Assembly (NCBI GenBank): GCA_910585435.1
Contig: CAJUEJ010000003.1
Coordinates: 1 to 64,000, forward strand
Direction: 5' to 3'
Origin: an uncultured Hungatella sp.
GTDB lineage: Bacteria; Bacillota; Clostridia; Lachnospirales; Lachnospiraceae
Length of the DNA stretch: 64,000 nt
Part shown: piece by piece, positions 53,535 to 62,414 of the stretch
How the letters are laid out: each line of letters begins with the position of its first letter
How positions within the stretch are numbered: position 1 is the first letter of the stretch
The notes under the pieces: model-generated
The model's input: only the letters and a program-made list of their open reading frames with translations
Database searches by the model: none
What the model was told of the DNA's origin: nothing
Made by a program: the position numbers and the translations under genes

Positions 53535-54227
53535 TTATTTTCCCTGTCCATAGTAAGCATTTGGCCCGTGCTTGCGCATAAAATGTTTATCCTGCATATA
53601 CTGAGGCGCCAGCTCTGCCCTGGGGTTCAGCATCTCCGTATACAGATTCATCCTTGCCACCTCTTCCAAAACCACCGCATTATGTACTGCCTCCGGCGCA
53701 TCCTTCCCCCAGGTAAAGGGGCCATGGTTCTTGCACAGGACTCCAGGCACAAAAACAGGGTTTTTATCTTTAAATGTCTCAATGATCACTAGTCCGGTGT
53801 TTTTCTCGTACCCTTCCTCAATCTCCTTCTCTGTCAGATTCCTGGTGCAGGGAATGGTTCCGTAAAAATAATCGGCATGGGTGGTTCCGTAACAGGGCAG
53901 CCCCCGCCCTGCCTGCGCCCACGCAGTAGCCATGGAAGAATGGGTGTGAACCACTCCCCCTATGTCCTTAAATGCCTTGTACAGCTCCAGATGGGTTGCC
54001 GTATCGGAAGACGGGTTCAGATCCCCCTCCACCTTCTTGCCTTCCAGGCTCATCACCACCATGTCCTCCGGGCTCAGACTGTCATAATCCACCCCGCTGG
54101 GCTTTATGACAAACAGGCCTGATTCCCTGTCTATTCCGCTGACATTTCCCCATGTGTACGTAACCAGCCCTCTCCTGGGCAGTTCCATGTTGGCCTCATA
54201 AACCTGCCTCTTCAATTCCTCCAGCAT
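53535..54227 (-). CDS. araD: L-ribulose-5-phosphate 4-epimerase
   Basis: The start at 54227 follows AAAGGAGAG and gives 230 residues, the normal AraD size. The class II aldolase fold shows GNVSGIDRE, KPSGVDYDSL, and the metal-binding HTHS and THADYFYG. It converts L-ribulose 5-phosphate to D-xylulose 5-phosphate. It is the first gene of the sugar operon, and only about 20 bases separate its start codon from a strong terminator. Confidence 0.95.
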   Translation of the reverse strand: MLEELKRQVYEANMELPRRGLVTYTWGNVSGIDRESGLFVIKPSGVDYDSLSPEDMVVMSLEGKKVEGDLNPSSDTATHLELYKAFKDIGGVVHTHSSMATAWAQAGRGLPCYGTTHADYFYGTIPCTRNLTEKEIEEGYEKNTGLVIIETFKDKNPVFVPGVLCKNHGPFTWGKDAPEAVHNAVVLEEVARMNLYTEMLNPRAELAPQYMQDKHFMRKHGPNAYYGQGK

Positions 54228-54245
54228 ATGTTTCTCTCCTTTCGC

Positions 54246-54294
54246 AATAAAAACGCGCCCTGATGTCTCCTTCAATCCATCATGCAGGCGCGTT
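54246..54294 (-). terminator. Terminator between glyS and araD
   Basis: AACGCGCCTG pairs with CAGGGCGCGTT (one bulge), with an inner TGATG/CATCA extension, then TTTTTATT. It lies 19 bases after the glyS stop and ends 6 bases before the araD ribosome binding site. Confidence 0.9.
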
Positions 54295-54313
54295 CTCCAA
54301 CATTTACATAGCT

Positions 54314-55702
54314 TTAAAACCTAAGCCTTTCCTCTAAATAGCCCTTCAGCTCCTCAATAGGTACCCTGACCTGTTCCATGGTATCCCTGTCGCGAACCGT
54401 CACCGCATGGTCTTCCTCTGAATCAAAGTCATATGTCACACAGAACGGCGTGCCGATCTCATCCTGTCTGCGGTAGCGTTTACCGATATTTCCCCTGTCG
54501 TCAAATTCACAGTTGAAATACTGGCTCAGCTCCGTGTAGATCTTCTCCGCCCCCTCATTCAGCTTCTTGGACAGCGGAAGCACCCCTACCTTTACCGGTG
54601 CGATAGCCGGATGGAAATGAAGCACGGTGCGGACGTCCCCTTCCCCGATCTCCTCCTCATCGTAAGCCGCGCACAGAAAAGCCAGAGTCACACGGTCAGC
54701 GCCCAGGGACGGCTCGATCACATAAGGAATATATTTTTCCTTCTTCTCATCATCAAAATAAGACATATCCTGCCCGGACGTATTCTGGTGCTGAGTCAGG
54801 TCATAATCAGTTCTGTCAGCGATCCCCCACAGCTCACCCCATCCAAAGGGGAATAAAAACTCAATGTCTGTGGTGGCCTTGCTGTAGAAGCAAAGCTCCT
54901 CAGGAGAATGATCCCTGGCTCTCATCTCGTCATCCCTGATCCCTAAGGATTTCAGCCAGTTGATGCAGAACTCCTTCCAGTATGAAAACCACTCCAGATC
55001 CGTTCCCGGTGTGCAGAAGAACTCCAGCTCCATCTGCTCAAACTCTCTGGTGCGGAAGGTAAAGTTGCCGGGTGTAATCTCATTTCTGAAGGATTTGCCT
55101 ATCTGGCCGATGCCGAAGGGAACCTTCTTTCTGGAGGTTCTCTGAACATTCTTAAAGTTTACGAAAATCCCCTGTGCCGTCTCCGGCCTTAAGTATACAG
55201 TGTTCTTGGCATCCTCCGTGACGCCCTGGAAGGTCTTGAACATCAGGTTAAACTGGCGGATATCCGTGAAATCATGCTTCCCGCAGCTTGGGCAGCAGAT
55301 ATTGTTCTCTTCGATGTACTGCTTCATCTTCTCCTGGGACCATCCGTCTATGCTGCCTTCTATGGCAATACCCTTCTCCTCCATATAGTCTTCGATCAGC
55401 TTGTCGGCGCGGAAGCGCTCTTTACATGCCTTGCAGTCCATAAGGGGATCGGAGAAACCGCCCAAATGGCCGGAAGCCACCCAGGTCTGGGAATTCATCA
55501 GAATCGCACAGTCCACGCCTACATTGTACGGGCTTTCCTGGATAAACTTTTTCCACCAGGCTTTCTTTACATTATTTTTTAATTCAACACCCAGATTTCC
55601 ATAATCCCAGGTATTAGCCAGACCGCCGTATATCTCAGAACCCGGATACACGAATCCTCTGGATTTGGCTAATGCCACTATCTTTTCCATTGTTTTTTCC
55701 AT
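54314..55702 (-). CDS. glyS: Glycine--tRNA ligase (dimeric, bacterial/eukaryotic type)
   Basis: The 462-residue product is the single-chain class II enzyme that charges tRNA-Gly. Seen are GFVYPGSEIYGG, LRPETAQGIFVNFKNVQ, motif 2 FRNEITPGNFTFRTREFEQMELE-type region, and the C-terminal anticodon domain. A zinc-like CXXC pair (CKAC, CPSC) lies in the insertion. No T-box leader precedes it. Four genes glyS, lipoprotein, recO and era run in one direction with small gaps. An ATG at 55690 is an alternative start. Confidence 0.96.
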   Translation of the reverse strand: MEKTMEKIVALAKSRGFVYPGSEIYGGLANTWDYGNLGVELKNNVKKAWWKKFIQESPYNVGVDCAILMNSQTWVASGHLGGFSDPLMDCKACKERFRADKLIEDYMEEKGIAIEGSIDGWSQEKMKQYIEENNICCPSCGKHDFTDIRQFNLMFKTFQGVTEDAKNTVYLRPETAQGIFVNFKNVQRTSRKKVPFGIGQIGKSFRNEITPGNFTFRTREFEQMELEFFCTPGTDLEWFSYWKEFCINWLKSLGIRDDEMRARDHSPEELCFYSKATTDIEFLFPFGWGELWGIADRTDYDLTQHQNTSGQDMSYFDDEKKEKYIPYVIEPSLGADRVTLAFLCAAYDEEEIGEGDVRTVLHFHPAIAPVKVGVLPLSKKLNEGAEKIYTELSQYFNCEFDDRGNIGKRYRRQDEIGTPFCVTYDFDSEEDHAVTVRDRDTMEQVRVPIEELKGYLEERLRF

Positions 55703-55740
55703 CGTCTCTTCCCTGCCTCTTTTTCATTTATTATACAGTC

Positions 55741-56382
55741 CTATTTAAAAATCAGACATGCACTGCCTTCTGTGACCTGTGCTGTAAACTCGTCTTTTAA
55801 GTTTACGTTTCCGCTGTAATACAGAATCTTTCCTTCTGTCTGGACCGAAGCCCCGCCGGTTATCACCACCAGGTTCAGCTTGCTTTTCTTCATTATCTCC
55901 CCTGGGTCTATGGTGCTGTTATTCTTTACCTCCACCCAGGTTCCACCTGTCTCATTCATCTTGCCCAGCCCGTCTGCCACTGTGGATACCTTAAAATCCT
56001 CCACCTGATTGATCTGATCGCCGGCTGCCTCTGTAAAACGGCATAAATCATCACCTGTCAGATACCGGTACACCACTTTTGCCGTTCCGTTCTCCAGACT
56101 GCATTCCGTCAGGGAAACTGCAGCGGCGCCCTCCTGTCCGGACGGATATTCTGCATTATATTCTGCAGCTTCCTGTTCTGCCATGGCTTTCAGCTCCTCT
56201 GCACTGTAATATCCATGGCTGGTATCGTACTCCTTTACCAGGGCTGTATAGACCTCTCCATCCCGGCTTACATATATCGTACTCTGCTCCGGCGGAAACT
56301 GGCTGCTTTCCCCGCCCATCTTACATCCGTACAACAGCAAGCCGCTCAAAATGATAACTGCCGCCACCTTAAACCTTTTCAT
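55741..56382 (-). CDS. Lipoprotein of unknown function
   Basis: The start at 56382 follows GGAGGGAATT and gives 213 residues. A lipoprotein signal ends in the lipobox LLYGC. The mature part is beta-rich with no domain I recognise; segments SRDGEVYTALV and ECSLENGTAKVVYRYL are typical of a small family in Lachnospiraceae found near recO/era. It is probably anchored on the outer face of the membrane. Confidence 0.8.
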   Translation of the reverse strand: MKRFKVAAVIILSGLLLYGCKMGGESSQFPPEQSTIYVSRDGEVYTALVKEYDTSHGYYSAEELKAMAEQEAAEYNAEYPSGQEGAAAVSLTECSLENGTAKVVYRYLTGDDLCRFTEAAGDQINQVEDFKVSTVADGLGKMNETGGTWVEVKNNSTIDPGEIMKKSKLNLVVITGGASVQTEGKILYYSGNVNLKDEFTAQVTEGSACLIFK

Positions 56383-56452
56383 AATTCCCTCCTGCTTTGG
56401 CACATGTTCGAGTTTGTTGCTTTTTAGATTATAACCTGTTTTTTCCATAGTT

Positions 56453-57118
56453 TCAATATGTTTGAGAATATTGAATCAGAGTTTTTAAAATCTCCAGGGA
56501 ATGGAAATCCCGGTCTATATAGCGGCTTTTGTTGATTTCCACGCATTGGCAGAATTCTTCATAAACCTCATCTGTCACCGCAAAGGTATAAAGCTTTTCT
56601 ATAGGAGAAGTAACCACAAACTCCCAGGTGTAGCTGGCAGATTCGCTGACAGGCCTGGGAGGGTACTGTGTGTATTCTCCGTTTAGAACCATGGCCTTCA
56701 GTTCAAAGATTCTCTGAACCAGAGGGTTTGGTATGGCAGGCTTTAAAAGGGCCCGCAGGGACTGGTATATGAGAAGCAGAAGGGCCTCACCGTTTAAATT
56801 CTCTCTGGAATAATAATCTCCCAGCTCCAGAAAATACTGGCCGTAGCAGGCTCCTTCCATATCCATTACCAGTTCCTCAAAATACTGGCTGATCTCCGCC
56901 CCCTGAAGATTATATGCCTCCCTGCCTTCATACAGTTTAAAATTGCCAAAGGCAAAAGGCCTGGAGGGCCCCATAAGGCTGTTCCCCGGCCTTTTGGCCC
57001 CTCTGGCAAAGGCAGTAATCCTTCCTCTTTCTCTTGTTAAGATCACCAGCCGCTTATCATATTCTCCCACGGGAGAGGATTTTATGACCATGCCGGTCAG
57101 CTCTACCAGCTCTCTCAT
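56453..57118 (-). CDS. recO: DNA repair protein RecO
   Basis: The 221-residue product has the N-terminal OB-fold (GMVIKSSPVGEYDKRLVILT, GRITAFARGAKRPGN) and the helical C-terminus. The zinc cysteines known in some RecO proteins are absent. RecO loads RecA with RecR onto SSB-coated DNA. It overlaps the era stop by 4 bases, the usual clostridial era-recO order. Confidence 0.95.
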   Translation of the reverse strand: MRELVELTGMVIKSSPVGEYDKRLVILTRERGRITAFARGAKRPGNSLMGPSRPFAFGNFKLYEGREAYNLQGAEISQYFEELVMDMEGACYGQYFLELGDYYSRENLNGEALLLLIYQSLRALLKPAIPNPLVQRIFELKAMVLNGEYTQYPPRPVSESASYTWEFVVTSPIEKLYTFAVTDEVYEEFCQCVEINKSRYIDRDFHSLEILKTLIQYSQTY

Positions 57119-58014
57119 TGGAAATAACCATAATTTTTCATATACAGCTCGCTGTCACGCCATTCCCTGCGAACCTTTACCCACAGCTGCAGGTTTACCC
57201 TGGCCCCCATCAGGTTCTCAATCTCCCGCCTGGCAGCGCTGCCGATTTTCTTTAACATGGCCCCGCCCTTCCCGATGATAATGCCCTTGTGGGATTCCCT
57301 CTCACAGACGATGGTGGCTTCTATGTCAAACATCCCGCTGTCCCGCTCCGTCATCTTTTCCACGGTCACTGCAATCCCGTGAGGAATCTCGTCCTCCAGA
57401 AGCCTCAAAGCCTTTTCCCTGACTAACTCCGCCGCGATCTGGCGCATAGGCTGATCCGTAACCGTCTCTTCGTCATAATACTGGGGGCCGAAGGGCAGAT
57501 ACTGAAACAGAAGCTTCAGCATCGTATCCATATTTTCCCCCTTCAGCGCCGAGGCAGGCACAATCTCCGCAAACTGACAGACATTTCTGTATGCGTCAAT
57601 AAATTTCAGGATATCCTCCCGGTTCTTTACCGTATCTACCTTATTGATAACCAGAATCACCGGTGTCTTCACTTTCTTTAAAAGCTCTGCAATATGCTGC
57701 TCCCCGGCTCCAATAAAAGTCCCCGGCTCCACCAGCCACAACACCACGTCCACCTCGCTCAGCGTGCCTTCCGCCACACTTACCATATACTGGCCCAGCT
57801 TGTTTTTCGCCTTGTGAATCCCCGGCGTATCCAGAAAAATAATCTGCCCCCGTTCATCTGTGTACACCGTCTGAATCCGGTTTCTGGTGGTCTGAGGTTT
57901 ATCTGAGGTGATGGCAATCTTCTGTCCGATCAAATGATTCATCAAAGTAGACTTCCCCACATTGGGCCTCCCTACCAAAGCAACAAAGCCAGACTTATAA
58001 TTTTCCTTTGTCAA
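57115..58014 (-). CDS. era: GTPase Era
   Basis: The 299-residue product has the G domain (GRPNVGKST, DTPGI, NKVD) and a C-terminal KH domain (GIIIGKGGAMLKKIG). It assists 16S rRNA maturation and 30S assembly. Length is standard and GGAGG-type sequence precedes the ATG. About 170 bases upstream hold no gene or clear signal. Confidence 0.97.
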   Translation of the reverse strand: MTKENYKSGFVALVGRPNVGKSTLMNHLIGQKIAITSDKPQTTRNRIQTVYTDERGQIIFLDTPGIHKAKNKLGQYMVSVAEGTLSEVDVVLWLVEPGTFIGAGEQHIAELLKKVKTPVILVINKVDTVKNREDILKFIDAYRNVCQFAEIVPASALKGENMDTMLKLLFQYLPFGPQYYDEETVTDQPMRQIAAELVREKALRLLEDEIPHGIAVTVEKMTERDSGMFDIEATIVCERESHKGIIIGKGGAMLKKIGSAARREIENLMGARVNLQLWVKVRREWRDSELYMKNYGYFQ

Positions 58015-58186
58015 TCCTTTTCCTCCTTGTAATCCGTATCGTCCTCTTCCACTTGTAACATTCAGTTAACCCTTAAACTGTTACTTTTGCTTCTTAAGAT
58101 TCTTAACATTACCATCCACGGAATCTTTATCCTGCGCTCATGCCGGCAACGTAGTTGCTCCGAAGCGGCCCTTCCGACAATAACCC

Positions 58187-61159
58187 TCACCCGCGATACA
58201 GATTCTTCACTTCCCCAAACATCTCCCTGTTCTTCTCCACCTTCTCATCGTTCCCGATAGCGCACACACTCCCTGTCCCTAAGATCGCCTTCACAATCCC
58301 GGCCAGCTTCCGTATATCCTCCGGTGTGGCTGCCAAAATCTGGTCTCTCTCCTCCTGAAGCATCTCATCTGTCACCCCGGACAGATACGCAGAGAGCCCT
58401 CTGGCCCCCTTATCCGACGGTGTCAGCGGCGTATCCAGGGCGCTTATGGTTCCTATCACATATTTTGTCATATCCCTCTCATCCGCGTCAAACTCCTTCA
58501 GATACTCCACAATCTTCTCATACACCTGATTGGTCTCCGCCAGATTGGGATCCCTGTAGGACACAAAATACCCCTCCCCGGACCGTCCGAATCCGCTCAT
58601 GCACCCGTAGGCTCCGCCCTTCACCCGCAGGTTCAGCCACAGGTAGTCATAACTTAAAATCAGCCTCAGGATTCTCAGCTCCCCGGTATACTCATATCCC
58701 GGGAAACCGTCTTCCCCCTCTTCCCCCGCAAAACCGCCTGTGCGGAAATTGCCACACCTGGCTACATAATTTACCTGGGAGGAGGTCTTAAACCCTTCGT
58801 TTTTATTTCCCCCGTCAAACACAAAGGGATACGTCTCCTTCTTTCCCTCCGGCAAATCCTTTGTCAGCTTCTTCATGGCCTCTTTAAGGGTTCCAAAGCC
58901 CTTCTCATCCGCCGTATAGCTGACCAGCATATTGTCAATGGTAAACAGCCTTCCTGCCACCTCTTTCAGCTTCTCAATCAGCTCCCCGGCATTCTTCTCA
59001 TAATCCCGGACCGTATCCTCCAGAAACTGATAATACCGGATTCCCCCTGTACAGTCGTTAAACGCAGAGGTAGGTGAGAAATAGGACGTGGCCCTGGCTA
59101 CTGCCGCGCTGTGGCTGGCATTCTCCAGCTTCATCCTGGAACGGGATTTGGTCTCTCTAAGCACCTCTCCCAGCCGCTTCACATCATCCAGCTTTGACCT
59201 AGTAAGGATCTCCCCCAGCATGGAAAAGCCAAACTCCAGCTTCTCATACAGCACTCTGGCCTCCGCCACAAATGCTCCTGTAAAGTCCGGCAAATGCTGC
59301 AAATCCACATAAGAGCTGGTGCTGAAGCTGATTCCACCGGTATTCAGATGGATCTCACTGGTCAAATCGCCGTAACCGTAATGTTCCGTATCCACATATC
59401 CCAGCACAGACTTTAAAAGCCCTACGTAAGGCAGATCCTCTGTAGGCACCCGGTCCGTATTAAACAGCACTCTTAAGTATCCGATACCGGAGGTAAACAG
59501 GTTGTGATGCAGTACCTGGACTCCGTCAATCAGATGCTCTGTCCAGTTTACCTTCTCCGCCTGGGTCCCTATATCCTCCCTTCTCAGCATGGGAATCAGC
59601 TCCAGCTCCTCCCTGGTGGACGGCGTGTCCTGATACTCCTCCAGCTCCCTGGTCTGGACAACCAGATCCTCTATCTCCTCCTTTGACAGGCTCTCCTTGT
59701 AGGCTGCCAGCTTCCTGGCCGTCTCGGCATCCTCCCTGGCCGTCAGGTTCTTCTCCGGCTTCACGACTATCACTGCCTCAAAAGGATTATCCAGCAGATA
59801 GTCTTTGATCAATTTCTCAAAATACCCTTCCTCCACAGCCTCCTTCAGATATGCAAATGTCTCCTCATACTCCAGGTGCATCAGGGGATCCCCGTCATAC
59901 AGCCAGCTGTCCAGGGATAAAAGGCCATACATCAGGCCCTTGGGATAGTTGCCGTAGTCTGCTTCCCTGTACCGGAACTCATAGAAATTCATGCCTGCCA
60001 AAAGGCTCTTCCTGTTGATTCCCTGATCCGCCAGTTTTCTCAAGGTCCCCTTTACCACAGCCAGAAATTCCCCCTTCTGATCTGCCCTGGCATCCTTTGC
60101 GATCACAGAGAAATAGGGCTGCAGGATCCCGCTGTCATATCCCCCCAGCACATCCCCGCCGATGCCTGCATCTAAAAGGGCCTGCCTTAAAGGAGCGCCA
60201 GGCGCGTCAATCAGGGTATATTCCAATATCTGAAATGCCAGATACAGCTTGGGATCCAGATCCGTCCCCACCACATCGCTGATGGACAGATACACCCCTG
60301 CCTCCCCATCCTCCTCCTCTGTGATAGAGTAAGAGATCTCCGCCTCCTTAGGCTGTTCAAAAGGTTTCTGAAGAGTAATCCTGGAATCCACCTGGGCCGC
60401 CTGATCCCTGCGGTCATATTTCCCCAGATACTCTTCATCCAGCCACTCCAGCTTCCGGGCCATGTCCATGTCACCGTAGAGATAGATAAAGCTGTTGGCC
60501 GGATGGTAATATTTCTTATGGAAATTCAAAAATTCTTCATAGGTCAGCTGAGTAATATCCTTGGGGTTTCCGCCAGACTCAAATCCATAGCACACATCTG
60601 GAAACAGAACCTCCTGGGTAAAACGCTCCAGCACACTTTCCGGCGAGGAAAATGCCCCTTTCATCTCATTGTAGACAACACCATTATATGTCAGAGGGGC
60701 CTCTGCAGATTCCAGCTCATAGTGCCAGCCCTCCTGCCTGAAAATCTTCTCCTCCCTGTAGATATTGGGATTCAGAACCGCATCCATATACACATCCATA
60801 AGATTCTGGAAATCCTTGTCATTGGTGCTGGCTACCGGATACACAGTCTTATCCGGATAAGTCATGGCATTTAAAAATGTATTCAGAGACCCCTTCACCA
60901 GCTCCACAAAGGGATCCTTCACCGGAAATTTTTCAGACCCGCACAGCACACTGTGCTCCAGAATATGGGGTACTCCCGTACTGTCTGAGGGAGGTGTCCT
61001 GAAACCGATGGAAAATACCTTGTTGTCGTCTTCATTGGACAGAAGAAACAGCCTTGCCCCGCTTTTCTTATGCTCCAGCAAAAAACTCTCCGAATTCAAT
61101 TCCTTTACATGCCTCTGCTCCAACAGCGTATACGCTGCCAGATCCTTTAAATCTTTCAT
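58187..61159 (-). CDS. M16C-family zinc metallopeptidase (presequence protease-like)
   Basis: The start at 61159 follows GGAGGCAGTGCAG and gives 990 residues. The N-terminal inverted zinc motif HILEH (with HSVLCGSEKFPVKDPF) identifies the M16 family, and the single-chain four-domain length and M16C-associated middle domain put it with PreP/Cym1 proteases. No signal peptide is present, so it probably degrades peptides in the cytoplasm. Confidence 0.94.
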   Translation of the reverse strand: MKDLKDLAAYTLLEQRHVKELNSESFLLEHKKSGARLFLLSNEDDNKVFSIGFRTPPSDSTGVPHILEHSVLCGSEKFPVKDPFVELVKGSLNTFLNAMTYPDKTVYPVASTNDKDFQNLMDVYMDAVLNPNIYREEKIFRQEGWHYELESAEAPLTYNGVVYNEMKGAFSSPESVLERFTQEVLFPDVCYGFESGGNPKDITQLTYEEFLNFHKKYYHPANSFIYLYGDMDMARKLEWLDEEYLGKYDRRDQAAQVDSRITLQKPFEQPKEAEISYSITEEEDGEAGVYLSISDVVGTDLDPKLYLAFQILEYTLIDAPGAPLRQALLDAGIGGDVLGGYDSGILQPYFSVIAKDARADQKGEFLAVVKGTLRKLADQGINRKSLLAGMNFYEFRYREADYGNYPKGLMYGLLSLDSWLYDGDPLMHLEYEETFAYLKEAVEEGYFEKLIKDYLLDNPFEAVIVVKPEKNLTAREDAETARKLAAYKESLSKEEIEDLVVQTRELEEYQDTPSTREELELIPMLRREDIGTQAEKVNWTEHLIDGVQVLHHNLFTSGIGYLRVLFNTDRVPTEDLPYVGLLKSVLGYVDTEHYGYGDLTSEIHLNTGGISFSTSSYVDLQHLPDFTGAFVAEARVLYEKLEFGFSMLGEILTRSKLDDVKRLGEVLRETKSRSRMKLENASHSAAVARATSYFSPTSAFNDCTGGIRYYQFLEDTVRDYEKNAGELIEKLKEVAGRLFTIDNMLVSYTADEKGFGTLKEAMKKLTKDLPEGKKETYPFVFDGGNKNEGFKTSSQVNYVARCGNFRTGGFAGEEGEDGFPGYEYTGELRILRLILSYDYLWLNLRVKGGAYGCMSGFGRSGEGYFVSYRDPNLAETNQVYEKIVEYLKEFDADERDMTKYVIGTISALDTPLTPSDKGARGLSAYLSGVTDEMLQEERDQILAATPEDIRKLAGIVKAILGTGSVCAIGNDEKVEKNREMFGEVKNLYRG

Positions 61160-61210
61160 CTGCACTGCCTCCATTTTCAATACATTTTTCTGTCTGAACC
61201 AATATATAGT

Positions 61211-61395
61211 CTTAGATACCGAAGATAATATAGCTTGGAAAGGGTATTATATAGTTTCTTTCAGGGTACTTGAAGACCATCGGTACTTAGGCGCTGTCTT
61301 TTAGCGCCTTACGTACCGCTATGCTCTTCACGTAGCGCGAGCGTGCCCGGAAAGAAACTATATAATACCCTTTCCAAGCGGATCTCCGGTCTAAG
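61211..61395. repeat. Long fold-back (inverted repeat) element
   Basis: A perfect 29-base arm at about 61234-61262 (starting CTTGGAAAGGGTATTATATA) is repeated inverted at about 61350-61378. Outer arms extend it to CTTAGA (61211) and TCTAAG (61395). The loop region contains nested dyads (AGGCGCT/AGCGCCT, GGTAC/GTACC, TGAAGA/TCTTCA). No ORF and no clear target duplication are present. It could be a MITE or a structured RNA or terminator between the peptidase gene and the YdcF gene. Confidence 0.9.
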
Positions 61396-61410
61396 CTGTT
61401 ATACCATCAA

Positions 61411-62238
61411 TTACATATTACCCATTAATTTATCTTTTAATATAGCCAAACACTCTCTTACACAAAAATGGGGCAGCAAAATCCAGTCTGACTTGGCCGC
61501 GATTCCGTGAACATTGTCAATTCCCCATTTCTCTGCTGTCTCCTTCGCCCGGAACAGATGGTAGCTGCTGGTTATCACCCCTGTCTGAATCGGTTTTTCC
61601 TCAACCCGCAAAAATGGTCCCGGTGCAACGGCAGGCCCTTTGCTCTGCATCTCCTGCCGGCGCCGTTCTTCTATCCCATCGATCATCACCTTGCTGTATG
61701 CGATATTCTCCACCGTGCTGGTGGAGACCGTCTCCATCACCATCTGCTGTGCAGGCACTCCGTTGTAGAGAAGATAATCATACATAACCTGGGCCTCCGC
61801 CAAAGGCTCCCCGGGAGACTGGCCTCCTGAGAGGATGAATGTGGTACCCGGATTTTTCCGGCTGTATTCGATAGCCTTGTCCAGCCTGGCCCTCAGGGAA
61901 TTGCTGATCCTACCGTCCCCCACTCTGGCCCCCAACACAATAACATAATCCATATTTTCTGAACCGCTGCCGGCTGCCCCCCAGAATATCAGGGCTTCCA
62001 CCACAAAAAAAATCGTAAGGGATGCTGCCAGAAATGTATAAATTGATACAGAAACCTGAAGAGGAATTCTCTTGGGATGTCTCTGCCGGTACCATTCCCC
62101 CAGCAAAAGCAGCCCGAAAAAGCCTGCCCCTGCCAGCCAAATCCATGAATAGGAGACAGATGCCCCTGCATACAGCAGGATCACCCCGTAATATACAAGA
62201 CAGACTATGGCCCCAGCCCCGGCAATCCAAATAATCAT
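61411..62238 (-). CDS. YdcF/SanA-like DUF218 membrane protein
   Basis: The start at 62238 follows GGAGGTAGGAGG and gives 275 residues. Three membrane helices (about 2-20, 28-46, 62-84) precede a DUF218 domain (YVIVLGARVGDGRISNSLRARLDKAIEY, FILSGGQSPGE, ITSSYHLFRAKETAEKWG). Family members are linked to envelope integrity. The gene follows the U32 gene in the same direction. Confidence 0.9.
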   Translation of the reverse strand: MIIWIAGAGAIVCLVYYGVILLYAGASVSYSWIWLAGAGFFGLLLLGEWYRQRHPKRIPLQVSVSIYTFLAASLTIFFVVEALIFWGAAGSGSENMDYVIVLGARVGDGRISNSLRARLDKAIEYSRKNPGTTFILSGGQSPGEPLAEAQVMYDYLLYNGVPAQQMVMETVSTSTVENIAYSKVMIDGIEERRRQEMQSKGPAVAPGPFLRVEEKPIQTGVITSSYHLFRAKETAEKWGIDNVHGIAAKSDWILLPHFCVRECLAILKDKLMGNM

Positions 62239-62334
62239 CCTCCTACCTCCTTCACTAATCAGGCACCGGCATGCGCTGCAAAGCAGTACCTGCCATTTTC
62301 CCATACAAGACGGGGCCTTGCCCGCAGAATGTTC

Positions 62335-62414
62335 CCCATCCATATCAGGAACGAACTTCCACCCGCAGGATATCCCCATCCATATCAGGAACGGGCCTCC
62401 ACCCGCAGGATATC
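62335..62414. repeat. Tandem 40-bp duplication at the end of the U32 gene
   Basis: Two near-identical 40-bp units contain the last codons and stop of the U32 gene (DILRVEARS-stop), so a second silent copy of the gene's end lies downstream. Confidence 0.85.

Noticed and set aside
55703..55740. T-box leader for glyS
   Set aside because: Only 38 bases separate the genes; no T-box sequence or specifier stem can fit.
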